Positions 1 to 8,337 of a stretch of 64,000 nucleotides of DNA are shown here, piece after piece. Each line of letters begins with the position of its first letter. The stretch's first letter is position 1. The DNA is from Oscillospiraceae bacterium. GTDB taxonomy: Bacteria > Bacillota > Clostridia > Oscillospirales > Ruminococcaceae. The notes under the pieces were generated by a model, which saw only the letters and a list, made by a program, of their open reading frames with translations, did not search any database and had not been told where the DNA came from. The position numbers and the translations under genes were made by a program. The DNA is taken from contig JAJQGT010000006.1 of assembly GCA_021201135.1 (NCBI GenBank), positions 715,710 to 779,709 of the forward strand, read 5' to 3'.

Positions 1-1
1 G

Positions 2-895
2 CCCATAACAATCGGGCTGACGCTTCTTACTTTTACAAGCCTCGGCACCTCGGGACTTGAGGGCTCGGACGACCAGGCGTGGATAATGATAGGCTCATTC
101 AGCCTGCAGCCGTCGGAATTCTTAAAAATCGCATTCATACTCTCGCTGTCCTATCACTGCTATAAGACAAAGGACTTCTTCAATAATCCATTAAATATTC
201 TTGCCCTCTGCGCTCATGCCGCAATACCGATTGCTTTAATCATGCTACAGGGCGACGACGGCACGGCTATCGTTTTCGTCGTGATATTTTTGGCGATTGT
301 ATTCGCCGCCGGAATTTCGTGGAAATATATCCTGGGAGCGTGTGTTGCCACGCCGATTGTCTTCTATTTACTCTGGAACTTCTATCTGCAACCGGTACAT
401 AAGAACCGAATACTTGCAATCATCAATCCGGCGGAATACGCGACCGAGGACTCGCTCTATCAGGTCAACAAGTCGCTCATCGCCATCGGCTCGGGGCAGT
501 TGACGGGAAAGGGGCTCTTCGGCGGGGATTATTCCTACGTTCCCGTCTGCCACAGCGACTTTATCTTCTCCTATGCCGGACAGACGCTCGGCTATATCGG
601 GTGCCTCACGATAGTGATTCTTCTGGGGCTCGTGTGCTTCAGGATTCTTGGGAACAGCCTGAGGGCTTCCGATACTCTCGGCAGGTGCATCTGCATGGGA
701 GTCTTTGCCTATCTGTTCGTACACTGCGTTCTCAATATCGGCATGTGCGTCGGGGTTACGCCCGTCATTGGGATTCCCCTGCCCTTCTTCTCTGCGGGAG
801 GCTCGTCGATGCTCTCAATCACCGTCGCGATGGGGCTCGTGATGAGCGTACACTTCCACAGCGCCAAATATGATACCCTATTTAAAAAGAAATAA
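2..895 (+). CDS. RodA/FtsW/SpoVE-family SEDS protein (5' end outside window)
   Basis: This is an integral-membrane SEDS glycosyltransferase of the family that polymerises peptidoglycan glycan strands for elongation, division or sporulation. The frame is open from base 2, so the listed ATG at 86 is internal and the true start lies upstream of the window. Visible family features are the W..G.F.LQPSE segment (around the internal Met), several long hydrophobic helices, the block GSGQLTGKGLFGG, the downstream DFIFSYAGQTLGYIG (family consensus H.DFIF...E.LG..G), and a C-terminal GIPLPFFSAGGSS. The usual VPE.HTDFIF reads VPVCHSDFIF here, which is divergent. It ends 17 bases before galK. I cannot tell RodA from FtsW or SpoVE without the N-terminus. 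Confidence 0.9.
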   Translation, partial: PITIGLTLLTFTSLGTSGLEGSDDQAWIMIGSFSLQPSEFLKIAFILSLSYHCYKTKDFFNNPLNILALCAHAAIPIALIMLQGDDGTAIVFVVIFLAIVFAAGISWKYILGACVATPIVFYLLWNFYLQPVHKNRILAIINPAEYATEDSLYQVNKSLIAIGSGQLTGKGLFGGDYSYVPVCHSDFIFSYAGQTLGYIGCLTIVILLGLVCFRILGNSLRASDTLGRCICMGVFAYLFVHCVLNIGMCVGVTPVIGIPLPFFSAGGSSMLSITVAMGLVMSVHFHSAKYDTLFKKK

Positions 896-912
896 GAAAC
901 GAGGAAACAAAC

Positions 913-2142
913 ATGAGTAAAACTTCTTTTGAACAGCTCTACCCAACAGACGCAAAGTCACGCTTCGAACACGTCGAGAGCGAATTCGAAGCACTCTTCA
1001 AGTATCCGGCGACCCGATTCTTCTCGGCTCCCGGACGTACGGAGATTTGCGGAAACCACACCGATCACAACCGTGGACGTGTCGTTGCGGCGGCAGTAAA
1101 CCTTGACGTCATGGCGGCTGTAAAGCCTCAGACCGACGGGGTTATCACAATCAAGTCGGAGGGCTTTCCGATTGACACGGTGGATACAAGAAATCTCGAT
1201 GTCCACGAAAGTGAAAAGAACACTTCGGCTTCGCTTATCCGCGGCGTCTGCATGGGTCTTAAGAACCGAGGCTACAAAATCGGCGGCTTCACTGCCTATA
1301 CCCAGTCGAACGTTCTAAAGGGCTCGGGGCTTTCTTCGTCGGCGGCTTTTGAGGTTCTTATCGTCACTATTCTCAGTCACCTCTATAACGACGGCTCAGT
1401 TTCCGACATCGAGGCGGCGCAGATTGCGCAGTATGCCGAGAACGTCTACTTCGGCAAGCCCTCGGGACTCATGGATCAGATGGCGTCTTCCGTCGGCGGG
1501 GTTGTAGGAATCGACTTTGAGGATCTCGAGAATCCCGTTGTCAAGGCGCTTTCACTCGACCTTAGCAAGTACGGCTACAGCATCTGCATAGTCGACACCA
1601 AGGGCAACCATGCTCACATGACCCCCGAATATGCCGCTGTTCCGGCTGAGATGAAGGCTGTTGCGGGAATGCTCGGCAAGGAAGTTTTAAGAGAGCTCAC
1701 AAGAGACGACGTTATAAACAATCTCCCGAAGCTCAGAGAGATTCTGGGCGACAGGGCGGTGCTCCGTTCGCTTCACTTCTTCGACGAAAACGAGAGAGTG
1801 GACGAGCTCGTCAAGGCTCTTGAAGAAGGCGACTTTGACAAATTCTTGAGTGTTATCAAGGCTTCCGGAAACAGCTCCTATAAGTATCTGCAGAATGTAT
1901 ATGCTTCCTCAGTTCCGACCGAGCAGGGCGTTTCTTTGGGGCTTTACATGAGCGAAAGGCTTCTTTCCGGCAAGGGTGCCACCCGAGTTCACGGCGGAGG
2001 CTTTGCCGGAACGATTCAGGCGTTTGTGCCGGACGACATGCTCGAAAACTACAAGACCGGCATGGAGAAGATTTTCGGCGAAGGAAGCTGTTATGCTCTT
2101 AAAATCCGTCCCGTCGGCGGAACAGAGGTATTGCTTAGATGA
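913..2142 (+). CDS. galK: Galactokinase
   Basis: This GHMP-family kinase phosphorylates galactose at C1, the entry step of the Leloir pathway, in the cytoplasm. The 409-residue length fits the family. The N-terminal galactose-binding signature reads PGRTEICGNHTDHNRG, the GHMP ATP-binding glycine loop is LKGSGLSSSAAFEV, and the C-terminal GHMP motif is GGGFAGTIQAFV. The start has GAGG upstream (gaggaaacaaacATG). Its stop overlaps the trmB start in ATGA, so the two are translationally coupled. No galT or galE is in the window. The GH53 endo-galactanase at 15-17 kb gives a plausible source of galactose, but that link is inference. Confidence 0.96.
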   Translation: MSKTSFEQLYPTDAKSRFEHVESEFEALFKYPATRFFSAPGRTEICGNHTDHNRGRVVAAAVNLDVMAAVKPQTDGVITIKSEGFPIDTVDTRNLDVHESEKNTSASLIRGVCMGLKNRGYKIGGFTAYTQSNVLKGSGLSSSAAFEVLIVTILSHLYNDGSVSDIEAAQIAQYAENVYFGKPSGLMDQMASSVGGVVGIDFEDLENPVVKALSLDLSKYGYSICIVDTKGNHAHMTPEYAAVPAEMKAVAGMLGKEVLRELTRDDVINNLPKLREILGDRAVLRSLHFFDENERVDELVKALEEGDFDKFLSVIKASGNSSYKYLQNVYASSVPTEQGVSLGLYMSERLLSGKGATRVHGGGFAGTIQAFVPDDMLENYKTGMEKIFGEGSCYALKIRPVGGTEVLLR

Positions 2143-2828
2143 GAATGAGAAAAAAAGCACATCTTGAGGAAAGGCTCGAGAAGTGCATTGAAACCGGCAA
2201 GCTCATCATCCTTAACTGCGAGGACAGGAACTTTGTAACCTCTGTTGAAAAGAAAGAGTATCTCGATCTCCCCGCCCTTTTCGGAAACGACAACCCTATC
2301 ATCATGGAAATCGGTTGCGGCAAGGGGCAGTTTGCAAGGGAGCTCGCCAAGCGTGAGCCGGGGCTCAATATCCTCGCGATAGAGAAGACCTCGAACGTCA
2401 TCGTCGAAGCGGCTGAGAAGGCTATTGCGGAAGAGATTCCGAACCTGATTCTCCTTCGGGCTGATGCGAACTATCTCGAGAAGTTCATCCCTGATAATTC
2501 GATTTCGGGGCTATATCTCAATTTCAGCTGTCCGTATCCCAAGAAGAGCTATGCCGTTCACAGATTGACCCACCGCAACTTTCTTAAAATCTATGACAAG
2601 CTCTTAAAGCCGGATGCGGGAATATTCCAGAAAACCGACAATCGGGAATTCTTCGAGTTTTCGATTCAGGAATTCTCGGAATACGGGTTTATACTCAGGA
2701 ACGTGAGCCTCGATTTACATCACAGCGACTTCGAGGGGAACATCGTAACCGAGTATGAGCAGAGATTCTCGGAGATGGGGCTTCCCATCTATCGGCTCGA
2801 GGCTTGGAAGCGTCAGGGTCTTGTATAA
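2139..2828 (+). CDS. trmB: tRNA (guanine-N7-)-methyltransferase
   Basis: This SAM-dependent enzyme makes m7G46 in the tRNA variable loop. Motif I (SAM binding) is MEIGCGKGQFARELA near residue 50. The family's conserved LNFSCPYPKKSYAVHRL block and the downstream TDNREFFEFS segment match TrmB closely. Its 229 residues are typical. It overlaps galK by four bases (ATGA), implying one transcript. Functionally it is unrelated to galK, so the coupling is probably an accident of compaction. A sigma-A-type promoter for the next operon begins just after its stop. Confidence 0.95.
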   Translation: MRMRKKAHLEERLEKCIETGKLIILNCEDRNFVTSVEKKEYLDLPALFGNDNPIIMEIGCGKGQFARELAKREPGLNILAIEKTSNVIVEAAEKAIAEEIPNLILLRADANYLEKFIPDNSISGLYLNFSCPYPKKSYAVHRLTHRNFLKIYDKLLKPDAGIFQKTDNREFFEFSIQEFSEYGFILRNVSLDLHHSDFEGNIVTEYEQRFSEMGLPIYRLEAWKRQGLV

Positions 2829-2835
2829 ATTTTCC

Positions 2836-2864
2836 TTGACAAGTTCCCCGCGACAGTGTATATT
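2836..2864 (+). promoter_or_regulatory. Promoter of the tctCBA operon
   Basis: TTGACA at 2836 and TATATT at 2859 are separated by exactly 17 bases, directly upstream of the tct operon leader. An imperfect dyad (AATATTGTCCAT / ATGGGCATATT) lies at the expected transcription start and could be an operator. The promoter is seen in sequence; the operator is a guess. Confidence 0.75.
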
Positions 2865-2940
2865 TATATGTAGAAATATTGTCCATGATATGGGCATATT
2901 GTAATTTCAAAAACAAAAAAATCACCATGGAGGAAAGACA

Positions 2941-3894
2941 ATGAAGAAATTTATCTCACTGCTCTTAGCGGCAGTAATGCTCCTTAGCCTCGTCGGCTGT
3001 GGAAGCACATCGACAGGTGAGTATCCCGACGGGGATATCGAAATCATCATCCCCTATAAAGTCGGCGGAACAACCGATTTGGCAGTAAGAGGCGTTCTTG
3101 ACGCTATCCCCGATGATGTTCTCAGCGTTGACATCACCGTCACCAACACAGTCGGCGGCTCGGGTCTTATCGGGACCGAGGAGTTCATGCAGGCTGACGC
3201 TGACGGCTACACCCTGGGACTTCTTAACTGTGACCTCGTTCTCAACTACGTCACCGGCGCCACCGAAATCAACCCGATGGAAGACATGATTGCCCTCGGA
3301 TGCGTTGAGCAGGACCCCTATTTCCTCCTTGCCGCTCAGAATGACAAGTTCTCTACATTTGCCGAGTTCATCTCATATGCCGAGGCTAATCCCGGCGAGC
3401 TTGTTGTAGGCGTTACCGGCGTCGGAACCATTCCGAACCTTCTCGGAACTATCCTTACAACCGCAGGTCTTGACGTTCTCGTAGTTCCCTATGATTCCGC
3501 TCCCGACGCTATCGCCGCAGTTCTGGCGGGAGAGTCAGACATCTGCATCTCGGCTATGGCATCAGCCGCAGGTAACCTCGAGTCGGGCGACCTCATTGCT
3601 ATCGCCGCCACCTCTTCGGCACGCTCCGAGACCTTGCCCGACGTCCCCACAATGGCAGAGGTTGACGACAGATTCGCGGACGTAAACCTCCTGAGCTGGA
3701 TTATGATCGCCGTTCCTGCGGGAACCGACGACGAAATCGTCGATTTCTGGAAGTCGGCTATTGCGGACGCTGTCGCTTCTGACGACTACGCTGAAACAAG
3801 AGAGAGCTTCTATTTCGAGTCGATTACTCTTACTGCCAATGACCTCGACGACTTTGTAAACGAACAGGCTGATTACTACAAGACACTGACCTGA
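2941..3894 (+). CDS. tctC: Tripartite tricarboxylate transporter substrate-binding lipoprotein (TctC/Bug family)
   Basis: This is the extracytoplasmic solute receptor of a TTT-type secondary transporter. The N-terminus has a lipoprotein signal peptide with lipobox LSLVGCG, so the protein is anchored to the outer face of the membrane. The mature part follows the Bug fold: an early IIPYKVGGTTDLAVRG binding loop, a central VGVTGVGTIPNLLG segment, and the typical LPDVPTMAEV late motif. The start has a strong RBS (ggaggaaagacaATG). It is followed one base later by tctB and then tctA, the standard CBA order. Substrate cannot be read from sequence; citrate or other carboxylates are family expectation. 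Confidence 0.93.
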   Translation: MKKFISLLLAAVMLLSLVGCGSTSTGEYPDGDIEIIIPYKVGGTTDLAVRGVLDAIPDDVLSVDITVTNTVGGSGLIGTEEFMQADADGYTLGLLNCDLVLNYVTGATEINPMEDMIALGCVEQDPYFLLAAQNDKFSTFAEFISYAEANPGELVVGVTGVGTIPNLLGTILTTAGLDVLVVPYDSAPDAIAAVLAGESDICISAMASAAGNLESGDLIAIAATSSARSETLPDVPTMAEVDDRFADVNLLSWIMIAVPAGTDDEIVDFWKSAIADAVASDDYAETRESFYFESITLTANDLDDFVNEQADYYKTLT

Positions 3895-3895
3895 T

Positions 3896-4414
3896 ATGAA
3901 AAAGTATGATATCGGTGTCTCGATAGTTCTGATTTTAATTTCGATATATATGATGGTGACCGCCTCGGGCTATAACGAGGCGGTCAGCGGCACAGCTATG
4001 GGTCCGGGAGTCTGGGTTATCATCCTTTGCGTTATCATGATAATCCTTTCGGTGATTCTTCTTTTGAGAGCTCTTTTCGGGGACAAGCTGAAAAGCATGA
4101 TGCAAAAGAAGTCCGAGACTGCCGACACTTCGGAAGCGACGGCAGAAGCCGTTCCCGAAAAAATCTTCGACTTCAAGTCCCCCGGCATGAAGAGGCTTTA
4201 CATAACCTTCGGAGTGCTGGCAGTATTTATCCTGCTTCTTGAGCTCTTCGGGTTCTATATTGCGGTGGCGTTCTTACTGCCGGCGATAATGGCTATCTTC
4301 GGCGAACGAAGATGGTGGATGATGCTCGCAGTCACCGCAGGAGCCCTCGTATTCATATATGTCGTGTTCGTATTGTTCTTAAGCATCCGCCTGCCGCAAG
4401 GCATCATCTTCTGA
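3896..4414 (+). CDS. tctB: Tripartite tricarboxylate transporter small membrane subunit (TctB)
   Basis: This 172-residue protein is the poorly conserved four-helix subunit of TTT transporters, paired with TctA. Hydrophobic segments are visible near residues 5-25, 40-60, 100-135 and 140-165, separated by a charged, Ala/Glu-rich cytoplasmic stretch. It starts two bases after the tctC stop (tgatATG), so it relies on coupled translation, and it is followed by tctA with an 18-base gap. Identification rests on position and topology more than on motifs. Confidence 0.85.
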   Translation: MKKYDIGVSIVLILISIYMMVTASGYNEAVSGTAMGPGVWVIILCVIMIILSVILLLRALFGDKLKSMMQKKSETADTSEATAEAVPEKIFDFKSPGMKRLYITFGVLAVFILLLELFGFYIAVAFLLPAIMAIFGERRWWMMLAVTAGALVFIYVVFVLFLSIRLPQGIIF

Positions 4415-4431
4415 GCGCGTGAGGTAACATA

Positions 4432-5937
4432 ATGCTTTCATCTTTACTAACAGCAATTTCAACCGTCTTCACGCCATTCAATCTCCTGCTCACGTTTGTC
4501 GGGGCGTTTTTCGGAGTGTTTATAGGTGCGATGCCCGGGCTCACCTCGATTATGGGTCTGAGCCTTCTTTTGCCGCTTACCCTCACGTTTGAGGGCAACA
4601 GCGGAATCCTGATGCTACTCGGAGTCTTCTGCGGCTCCATCTACGGCGGTTCGATAACCGCCATTCTCATTAAAACTCCCGGAACGGCGAACTCAGCCGC
4701 AACCGTCCTCGACGGCTATCCATTGGCTCAGAAGGGCGAGGCGGCAAAGGCGCTCGGAGTTTCGACGTTCGCCTCGACCTTCGGTGGCATATTCAGCGCG
4801 ATTATGCTCCTCTGGACGGCTCCGCTTCTCTCAAAGGTTGCGCTGTCGTTCACGTCTCCCGAATACTTTGCTCTGGCGGTTTTCGGAATCAGCATGGTCA
4901 CCTCCCTTTCTTCGAAAAATATCCTGAAAGGGCTCATAAGTGCGGTTATAGGGCTCATGCTTGCGACCGTCGGAATGGACAGCCTGACCGGTGCAAAGAG
5001 GTTCACGTTTGATTCTACATATCTCCTCGGCGGAATTGCGATGGTTCCGGTCCTGATCGGGCTTTACGCTTTCTCGCAGGGGCTTTCGAATATCGTTGAG
5101 GGGAACAAGGTGCCCGTCAAGTCGAAGGAGAAAATCAAGCACACCTTCCCTACCCCGAAGATTATCAAGAAGATTATGCCGACGGTTCTTCGGTCGAGCA
5201 TTATCGGCACCGTAATCGGCGCAATTCCCGGCACCGGCGGCGACATCGCCTGCTGGACAGCTTATAACGAAACGAAGCGTTGGGACAAGCACCCGGAGGA
5301 GTTCGGCACCGGCAGAGTCGAGGGCGTTGCGGCTCCCGAAGCGGCAAACAACGCCATCTCGGGCGGCGCTCTGATTCCCCTTCTGACGCTCGGCATTCCC
5401 GGAGACGCCGGAACAGCGATTATGCTCGGAGCACTCATGATGCAGGGAATCGTCCCCGGACCGCTTCTCTTCACATCTGAGCAGGAGAAGGTCTATATCA
5501 TCATCGTCGGGCTCTTCGTCGCGAACATCTTCATGGGCATCATCGGCTTCAGCGGAATCCGGCTTTTTGCAAAGATTTCCGCCGTCAGCACACGATTCTT
5601 AACCCCGATTGTCTTCGTCTTCTGCATTGTCGGAACCTATGCCCTCAATTCAAACGTAAACGATATTTTCCTGATGTTCATCGTGGGAATACTTGCATAC
5701 TTCCTGCAGAAGCTTGACTTCCCGATGCCGCCGATTGTCCTTGGGCTCATTCTCGGCAGTACGCTCGAGAAGAACCTCCAGAGAACGCTTATCTTAAGCG
5801 ACGGAGACTTCTCGATCTTCCTTCAGAGACCGATTGCGCTGTGCCTCCTCATCGCCGCCTTTGCGTCGATATTTGTCCCGCCGGTTATAAGCTTCGTCAA
5901 GAAGAAAAGAGCGAAGAATGTGGCTGTGGCGGAGTAA
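4432..5937 (+). CDS. tctA: Tripartite tricarboxylate transporter large permease subunit (TctA)
   Basis: This 501-residue, about 12-helix permease does the ion-coupled transport in the TctABC system. Diagnostic TctA motifs are present: GAMPGLTSIMGLSLLLPLT near the N-terminus, the repeat IGAIPGTGGDIACWTAY in the middle, and TLGIPGDAGTAIMLGALMM. These two related Pro/Gly-rich loops reflect the internal repeat of the family. The RBS is gaggtaacataATG. The operon ends 40 bases later in a strong terminator. Confidence 0.96.
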   Translation: MLSSLLTAISTVFTPFNLLLTFVGAFFGVFIGAMPGLTSIMGLSLLLPLTLTFEGNSGILMLLGVFCGSIYGGSITAILIKTPGTANSAATVLDGYPLAQKGEAAKALGVSTFASTFGGIFSAIMLLWTAPLLSKVALSFTSPEYFALAVFGISMVTSLSSKNILKGLISAVIGLMLATVGMDSLTGAKRFTFDSTYLLGGIAMVPVLIGLYAFSQGLSNIVEGNKVPVKSKEKIKHTFPTPKIIKKIMPTVLRSSIIGTVIGAIPGTGGDIACWTAYNETKRWDKHPEEFGTGRVEGVAAPEAANNAISGGALIPLLTLGIPGDAGTAIMLGALMMQGIVPGPLLFTSEQEKVYIIIVGLFVANIFMGIIGFSGIRLFAKISAVSTRFLTPIVFVFCIVGTYALNSNVNDIFLMFIVGILAYFLQKLDFPMPPIVLGLILGSTLEKNLQRTLILSDGDFSIFLQRPIALCLLIAAFASIFVPPVISFVKKKRAKNVAVAE

Positions 5938-5977
5938 AGCCGAATATAAATATATAAATGTAAACATAAAGGAGAAC

Positions 5978-6010
5978 GCCGACCGGTTTTTAGAAACTGG
6001 TCGGCTTTTG
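5978..6010 (+). terminator. Rho-independent terminator of tctCBA
   Basis: A 12-bp stem (GCCGACCGGTTT / AAACTGGTCGGC, one G-T pair) with loop TTAG is followed by TTTTG. It faces the + strand and closes the tct operon. Confidence 0.85.
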
Positions 6011-6048
6011 TGAAATGTGTATAAAAGTGGAGTGGCAATCGGTATGGC

Positions 6049-6159
6049 TTACACCGTGCGGCTCTTCGCAAGAGCTCCCCGGCAGAGCCGTTTTACTGAG
6101 CTTGTTGCAAGCAGAATTGCAGTAGAAATCACTGCGGCGGACAGAATGGTTATAATCAT
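6049..6159 (-). CDS. 36-residue putative small membrane protein
   Basis: This short reading frame is below the ORF-track cutoff. It encodes an N-terminal hydrophobic helix (MIITILSAAVISTAILLATS) followed by a basic tail rich in Lys/Arg with one Cys, the layout of a single-pass membrane peptide. A good RBS (gaaaggagag) sits 7 bases upstream of ATG. A perfect promoter and two identical palindromes precede it, which is the main reason to believe it is a real regulated gene. I recall DtxR/MntR-family metal regulators using TTAG/CTAA-type dyads, and small FeoB-associated membrane proteins look similar at the N-terminus, but this one lacks their Cys-rich tail. Function unknown. Confidence 0.5.
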   Translation of the reverse strand: MIITILSAAVISTAILLATSSVKRLCRGALAKSRTV

Positions 6160-6176
6160 TTTCGGCTCTCCTTTCG

Positions 6177-6192
6177 GTTAGCTTTGGCTAAC
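6177..6192. promoter_or_regulatory. Palindrome GTTAGC-N4-GCTAAC, copy 1
   Basis: This is a perfect 6+6 dyad with a 4-base centre, lying in the leader just upstream of the RBS of the 36-residue gene. It has the same half-sites and spacing as the copy at 6226. Both are probably sites for one dimeric regulator. Confidence 0.55.
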
Positions 6193-6207
6193 TTGATGAT
6201 TTTATAG

Positions 6208-6239
6208 TAGCAGAGGCTGATTTGCGTTAGCCTCTGCTA
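6208..6239 (-). promoter_or_regulatory. Leader hairpin between the two palindromes
   Basis: An 11-bp perfect inverted repeat (TAGCAGAGGCT / AGCCTCTGCTA) with a 10-base loop spans the leader of the small gene. It shares bases with the upstream palindrome, so operator and RNA-hairpin readings compete. Confidence 0.5.
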
Positions 6240-6241
6240 AC
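6226..6241. promoter_or_regulatory. Palindrome GTTAGC-N4-GCTAAC, copy 2 (at the predicted +1)
   Basis: This perfect dyad is identical in half-sites to the copy at 6177. It begins 8 bases downstream of the -10 box on the minus strand, the position expected for a repressor operator. Confidence 0.6.
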
Positions 6242-6248
6242 TGTATAT

Positions 6249-6277
6249 AGTATACACCATGCTTGGAGGTTTGTCAA
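6249..6277 (-). promoter_or_regulatory. Consensus promoter of the 36-residue gene
   Basis: On the minus strand TTGACA and TATACT are separated by exactly 17 bases. It reads away from the ATPase gene and toward the 36-residue ORF. Confidence 0.8.
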
Positions 6278-6306
6278 GGGGTATTTTGCGGGATTTTGAA
6301 AAAAAC

Positions 6307-7614
6307 TCAGAAATCTATTGCCTGCTCATCCAAAAGGAAGTCTTCTATTCCCTCATACAATATTCCCTGCTCATCGTGCCACGGGACAATACTATCCTTA
6401 ACAAGCACAATCTTTTTGAATGAATCATCAATCCTGACAAGCGAGCTTCTTTCCTGCTGTTCCTTTTTCTCATCGGATATTGTCAATGCAGATTGAATAT
6501 AATATCTCCTGCTTCCTTTATTAGCAACAAAGTCTATTTCAAGCTGTGAACGTACACTGCTGCCATTCATATCCTTGTGGTTATACTCAACAACACCGAC
6601 ATCAATATCGAACTCACGGGCAAAAAGCTCGTTATAGATTACATTTTCCATTATGTGACTTTCCTCTTGCTGGCGGAAGTTAAGTCGAGCGTTGCGAAGT
6701 CCTATATCGGTAAAATAATATTTCAGAGGCGTTTCGATATATTTCTTACCCTTGATATCGTAGCGATATGCCTTATTCAAAATAAATGCATCAACAAAAA
6801 AGTCAAGGTATCTTGCAATAGTTGACGACTTTATACTGACGTTTTTGGCACTTTGAAAAGTTCGTGCAAGCTTGCTTGGGTTGGTCAGAGAGCCTATCGA
6901 CGAGGAAACAATATTGAGCAAATCTTCGAGCACGAATTGATCATTAGAAATGCTGTTATGCTCCAAAACGTCCGACATATAAGTTCTCGAGAACAAATCA
7001 CGAAGGTATTTGCTCTTGTCCTCATGGGTTTTCATTGACATAACAAGCGGCATTCCGCCATAGGTGAAATATCCGCTCAAAGCATATCTCTTGTCATCCT
7101 GATAGGCAGAATAGAATTCTTTGTAGGTAAGAGGATTAACCCTGATTTCGTCACCTCTGCCGCGAAATTCTGTCAGAATATCCGAAGAGAGCATTTTTGA
7201 ATTACTGCCGGTGACGTACAAATCAACATTTTTAAGTTTCATCAATCCCAGAAGCACATCGACAAAGCCTATTTTTGCATTCTTGTCATCAATATATGGA
7301 TTCTGAACATCAGAAACTTTCTGTATCTCATCTATGAACAGGTAGCACATTTCCGAATCGCCAACTTCATTAATGCGAGCTCTGAGATATCTGTCCAATT
7401 CAATCGGATTCCGATACTTTGCGTTAGCGATTTCATCAAGAGCAAGCTCTATTATATGCGATTCTGGAACCCCTGACGAGATAAGCCAATTCCTATATAT
7501 TTCAAACAGCAGATATGATTTCCCACATCGCCGGATACCGGTTATAACCTTAATCAGACCGTTTTCTTTTTTGGATATAAGTTTATTCAAATACCGTTCT
7601 CTCCCAATAACCAT
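6307..7614 (-). CDS. AAA-family ATPase with C-terminal DUF4143-type domain
   Basis: This is a predicted ATPase of the AAA_14/DUF4143 group, widespread in anaerobes and of unsettled function; some members have been discussed as nuclease- or defence-linked. The Walker A is ITGIRRCGKSYLL (about residues 24-36), the Walker B is YLFIDEIQKV (about residue 115), and sensor-type VTGSNSKMLSSD follows. The C-terminal half carries LEIDFVANKG, a PD-(D/E)XK-nuclease-like signature known in DUF4143. The gene is clearly AT-richer than its neighbours, suggesting horizontal acquisition. It has its own consensus promoter and a 36-bp palindrome in its leader. Confidence 0.88.
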   Translation of the reverse strand: MVIGRERYLNKLISKKENGLIKVITGIRRCGKSYLLFEIYRNWLISSGVPESHIIELALDEIANAKYRNPIELDRYLRARINEVGDSEMCYLFIDEIQKVSDVQNPYIDDKNAKIGFVDVLLGLMKLKNVDLYVTGSNSKMLSSDILTEFRGRGDEIRVNPLTYKEFYSAYQDDKRYALSGYFTYGGMPLVMSMKTHEDKSKYLRDLFSRTYMSDVLEHNSISNDQFVLEDLLNIVSSSIGSLTNPSKLARTFQSAKNVSIKSSTIARYLDFFVDAFILNKAYRYDIKGKKYIETPLKYYFTDIGLRNARLNFRQQEESHIMENVIYNELFAREFDIDVGVVEYNHKDMNGSSVRSQLEIDFVANKGSRRYYIQSALTISDEKKEQQERSSLVRIDDSFKKIVLVKDSIVPWHDEQGILYEGIEDFLLDEQAIDF

Positions 7615-7642
7615 AGCGTTTCTCCTTTTGTACTATATTTAT

Positions 7643-7678
7643 CGGGATAAAATTGCGTCTATACGCATTTTTATCCCG
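7643..7678. promoter_or_regulatory. 36-bp near-perfect palindrome in the ATPase leader
   Basis: Sixteen-base arms (CGGGATAAAATTGCGT / ACGCATTTTTATCCCG, one mismatch) flank CTAT. It starts 6 bases downstream of the -10 box, so it could act as an operator, possibly for the ATPase itself, or as a 5' UTR hairpin. Confidence 0.6.
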
Positions 7679-7683
7679 TTGAT

Positions 7684-7712
7684 ATTATAACACCAATATG
7701 CGATATTGTCAA
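7684..7712 (-). promoter_or_regulatory. Consensus promoter of the DUF4143-type ATPase gene
   Basis: On the minus strand TTGACA-17-TATAAT matches the sigma-A consensus exactly. The -35 box abuts the terminator of the upstream GNAT gene. Confidence 0.8.
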
Positions 7713-7713
7713 G

Positions 7714-7741
7714 TAAAAAGAGCGACTTTTGCAGTCGCTCT
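7714..7741 (-). terminator. Terminator after the GNAT gene
   Basis: On the minus strand the stem AGAGCGACT / AGTCGCTCT with a 5-base loop is followed by TTTTTA. Confidence 0.8.
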
Positions 7742-7751
7742 ATAGTGTTTG

Positions 7752-8315
7752 TCATAACGTCTTAACCATCGAAATCTCGTCAAGAAGTGTGCCGTCGGCT
7801 AATTTGACGGCGTTCGGCTTGTGGGCGACTTCTTTGAAGCCCATTTTTGTGTAGAGACCGAGCGCCCGGGTGTTGCCCTCGATATAGTCGAGCTCAATCT
7901 GCATGATGCCGCCACGCTCATAGGCATTCTTGATAAGCTCGTTGAACATCGCGGTTCCGATGCCGAGTCCCCAGTACTTTTTGATAAGACCGACGCCGAC
8001 AGTGGCACGATGGGCAGTTTTGAGGCGGGTGTTGTAGCTGATAGAGCAGTTCCCGGCAAGCTCGCCGTCGACGAAGCAACAAATCATCAGCTTGTCGGGA
8101 CTCGAGATATTGTCCCCGATAATCTCTTGCTCCCGCCGTAAGCCCTCCTCGCCTTCCCATCTTCCCGATTCCCTCGGGTCAGACATGAGAAAATCGGTCT
8201 CGGTGGCGGTGGTGAGGAGATAGTCAATCAAAGCCGGGCAATCGGAGAGCTCGGGACTGCGGAAAACGGCTTCGCGACCGTCTTTAAGGGTTATTGTTTT
8301 GGGTGGGAATGTCAT
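7752..8315 (-). CDS. GNAT-family N-acetyltransferase
   Basis: This 187-residue protein has the acetyl-CoA-binding signature KKYWGLGIGTAMFNELI (about residues 111-127). The typical N-terminal rDGREAvFRsp strand and a C-terminal YTKMGFKEVAHKPNAVKL also fit the family. It resembles the cytoplasmic GNATs of the RimJ/RimL or YhhY kind, but the acceptor substrate cannot be read. The start is supported by aaagga upstream. It is followed by a good terminator and preceded by a palindromic repeat element, so it is probably monocistronic. Confidence 0.9.
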   Translation of the reverse strand: MTFPPKTITLKDGREAVFRSPELSDCPALIDYLLTTATETDFLMSDPRESGRWEGEEGLRREQEIIGDNISSPDKLMICCFVDGELAGNCSISYNTRLKTAHRATVGVGLIKKYWGLGIGTAMFNELIKNAYERGGIMQIELDYIEGNTRALGLYTKMGFKEVAHKPNAVKLADGTLLDEISMVKTL

Positions 8316-8337
8316 AATAATCTTGTCCTTTCTTGCG

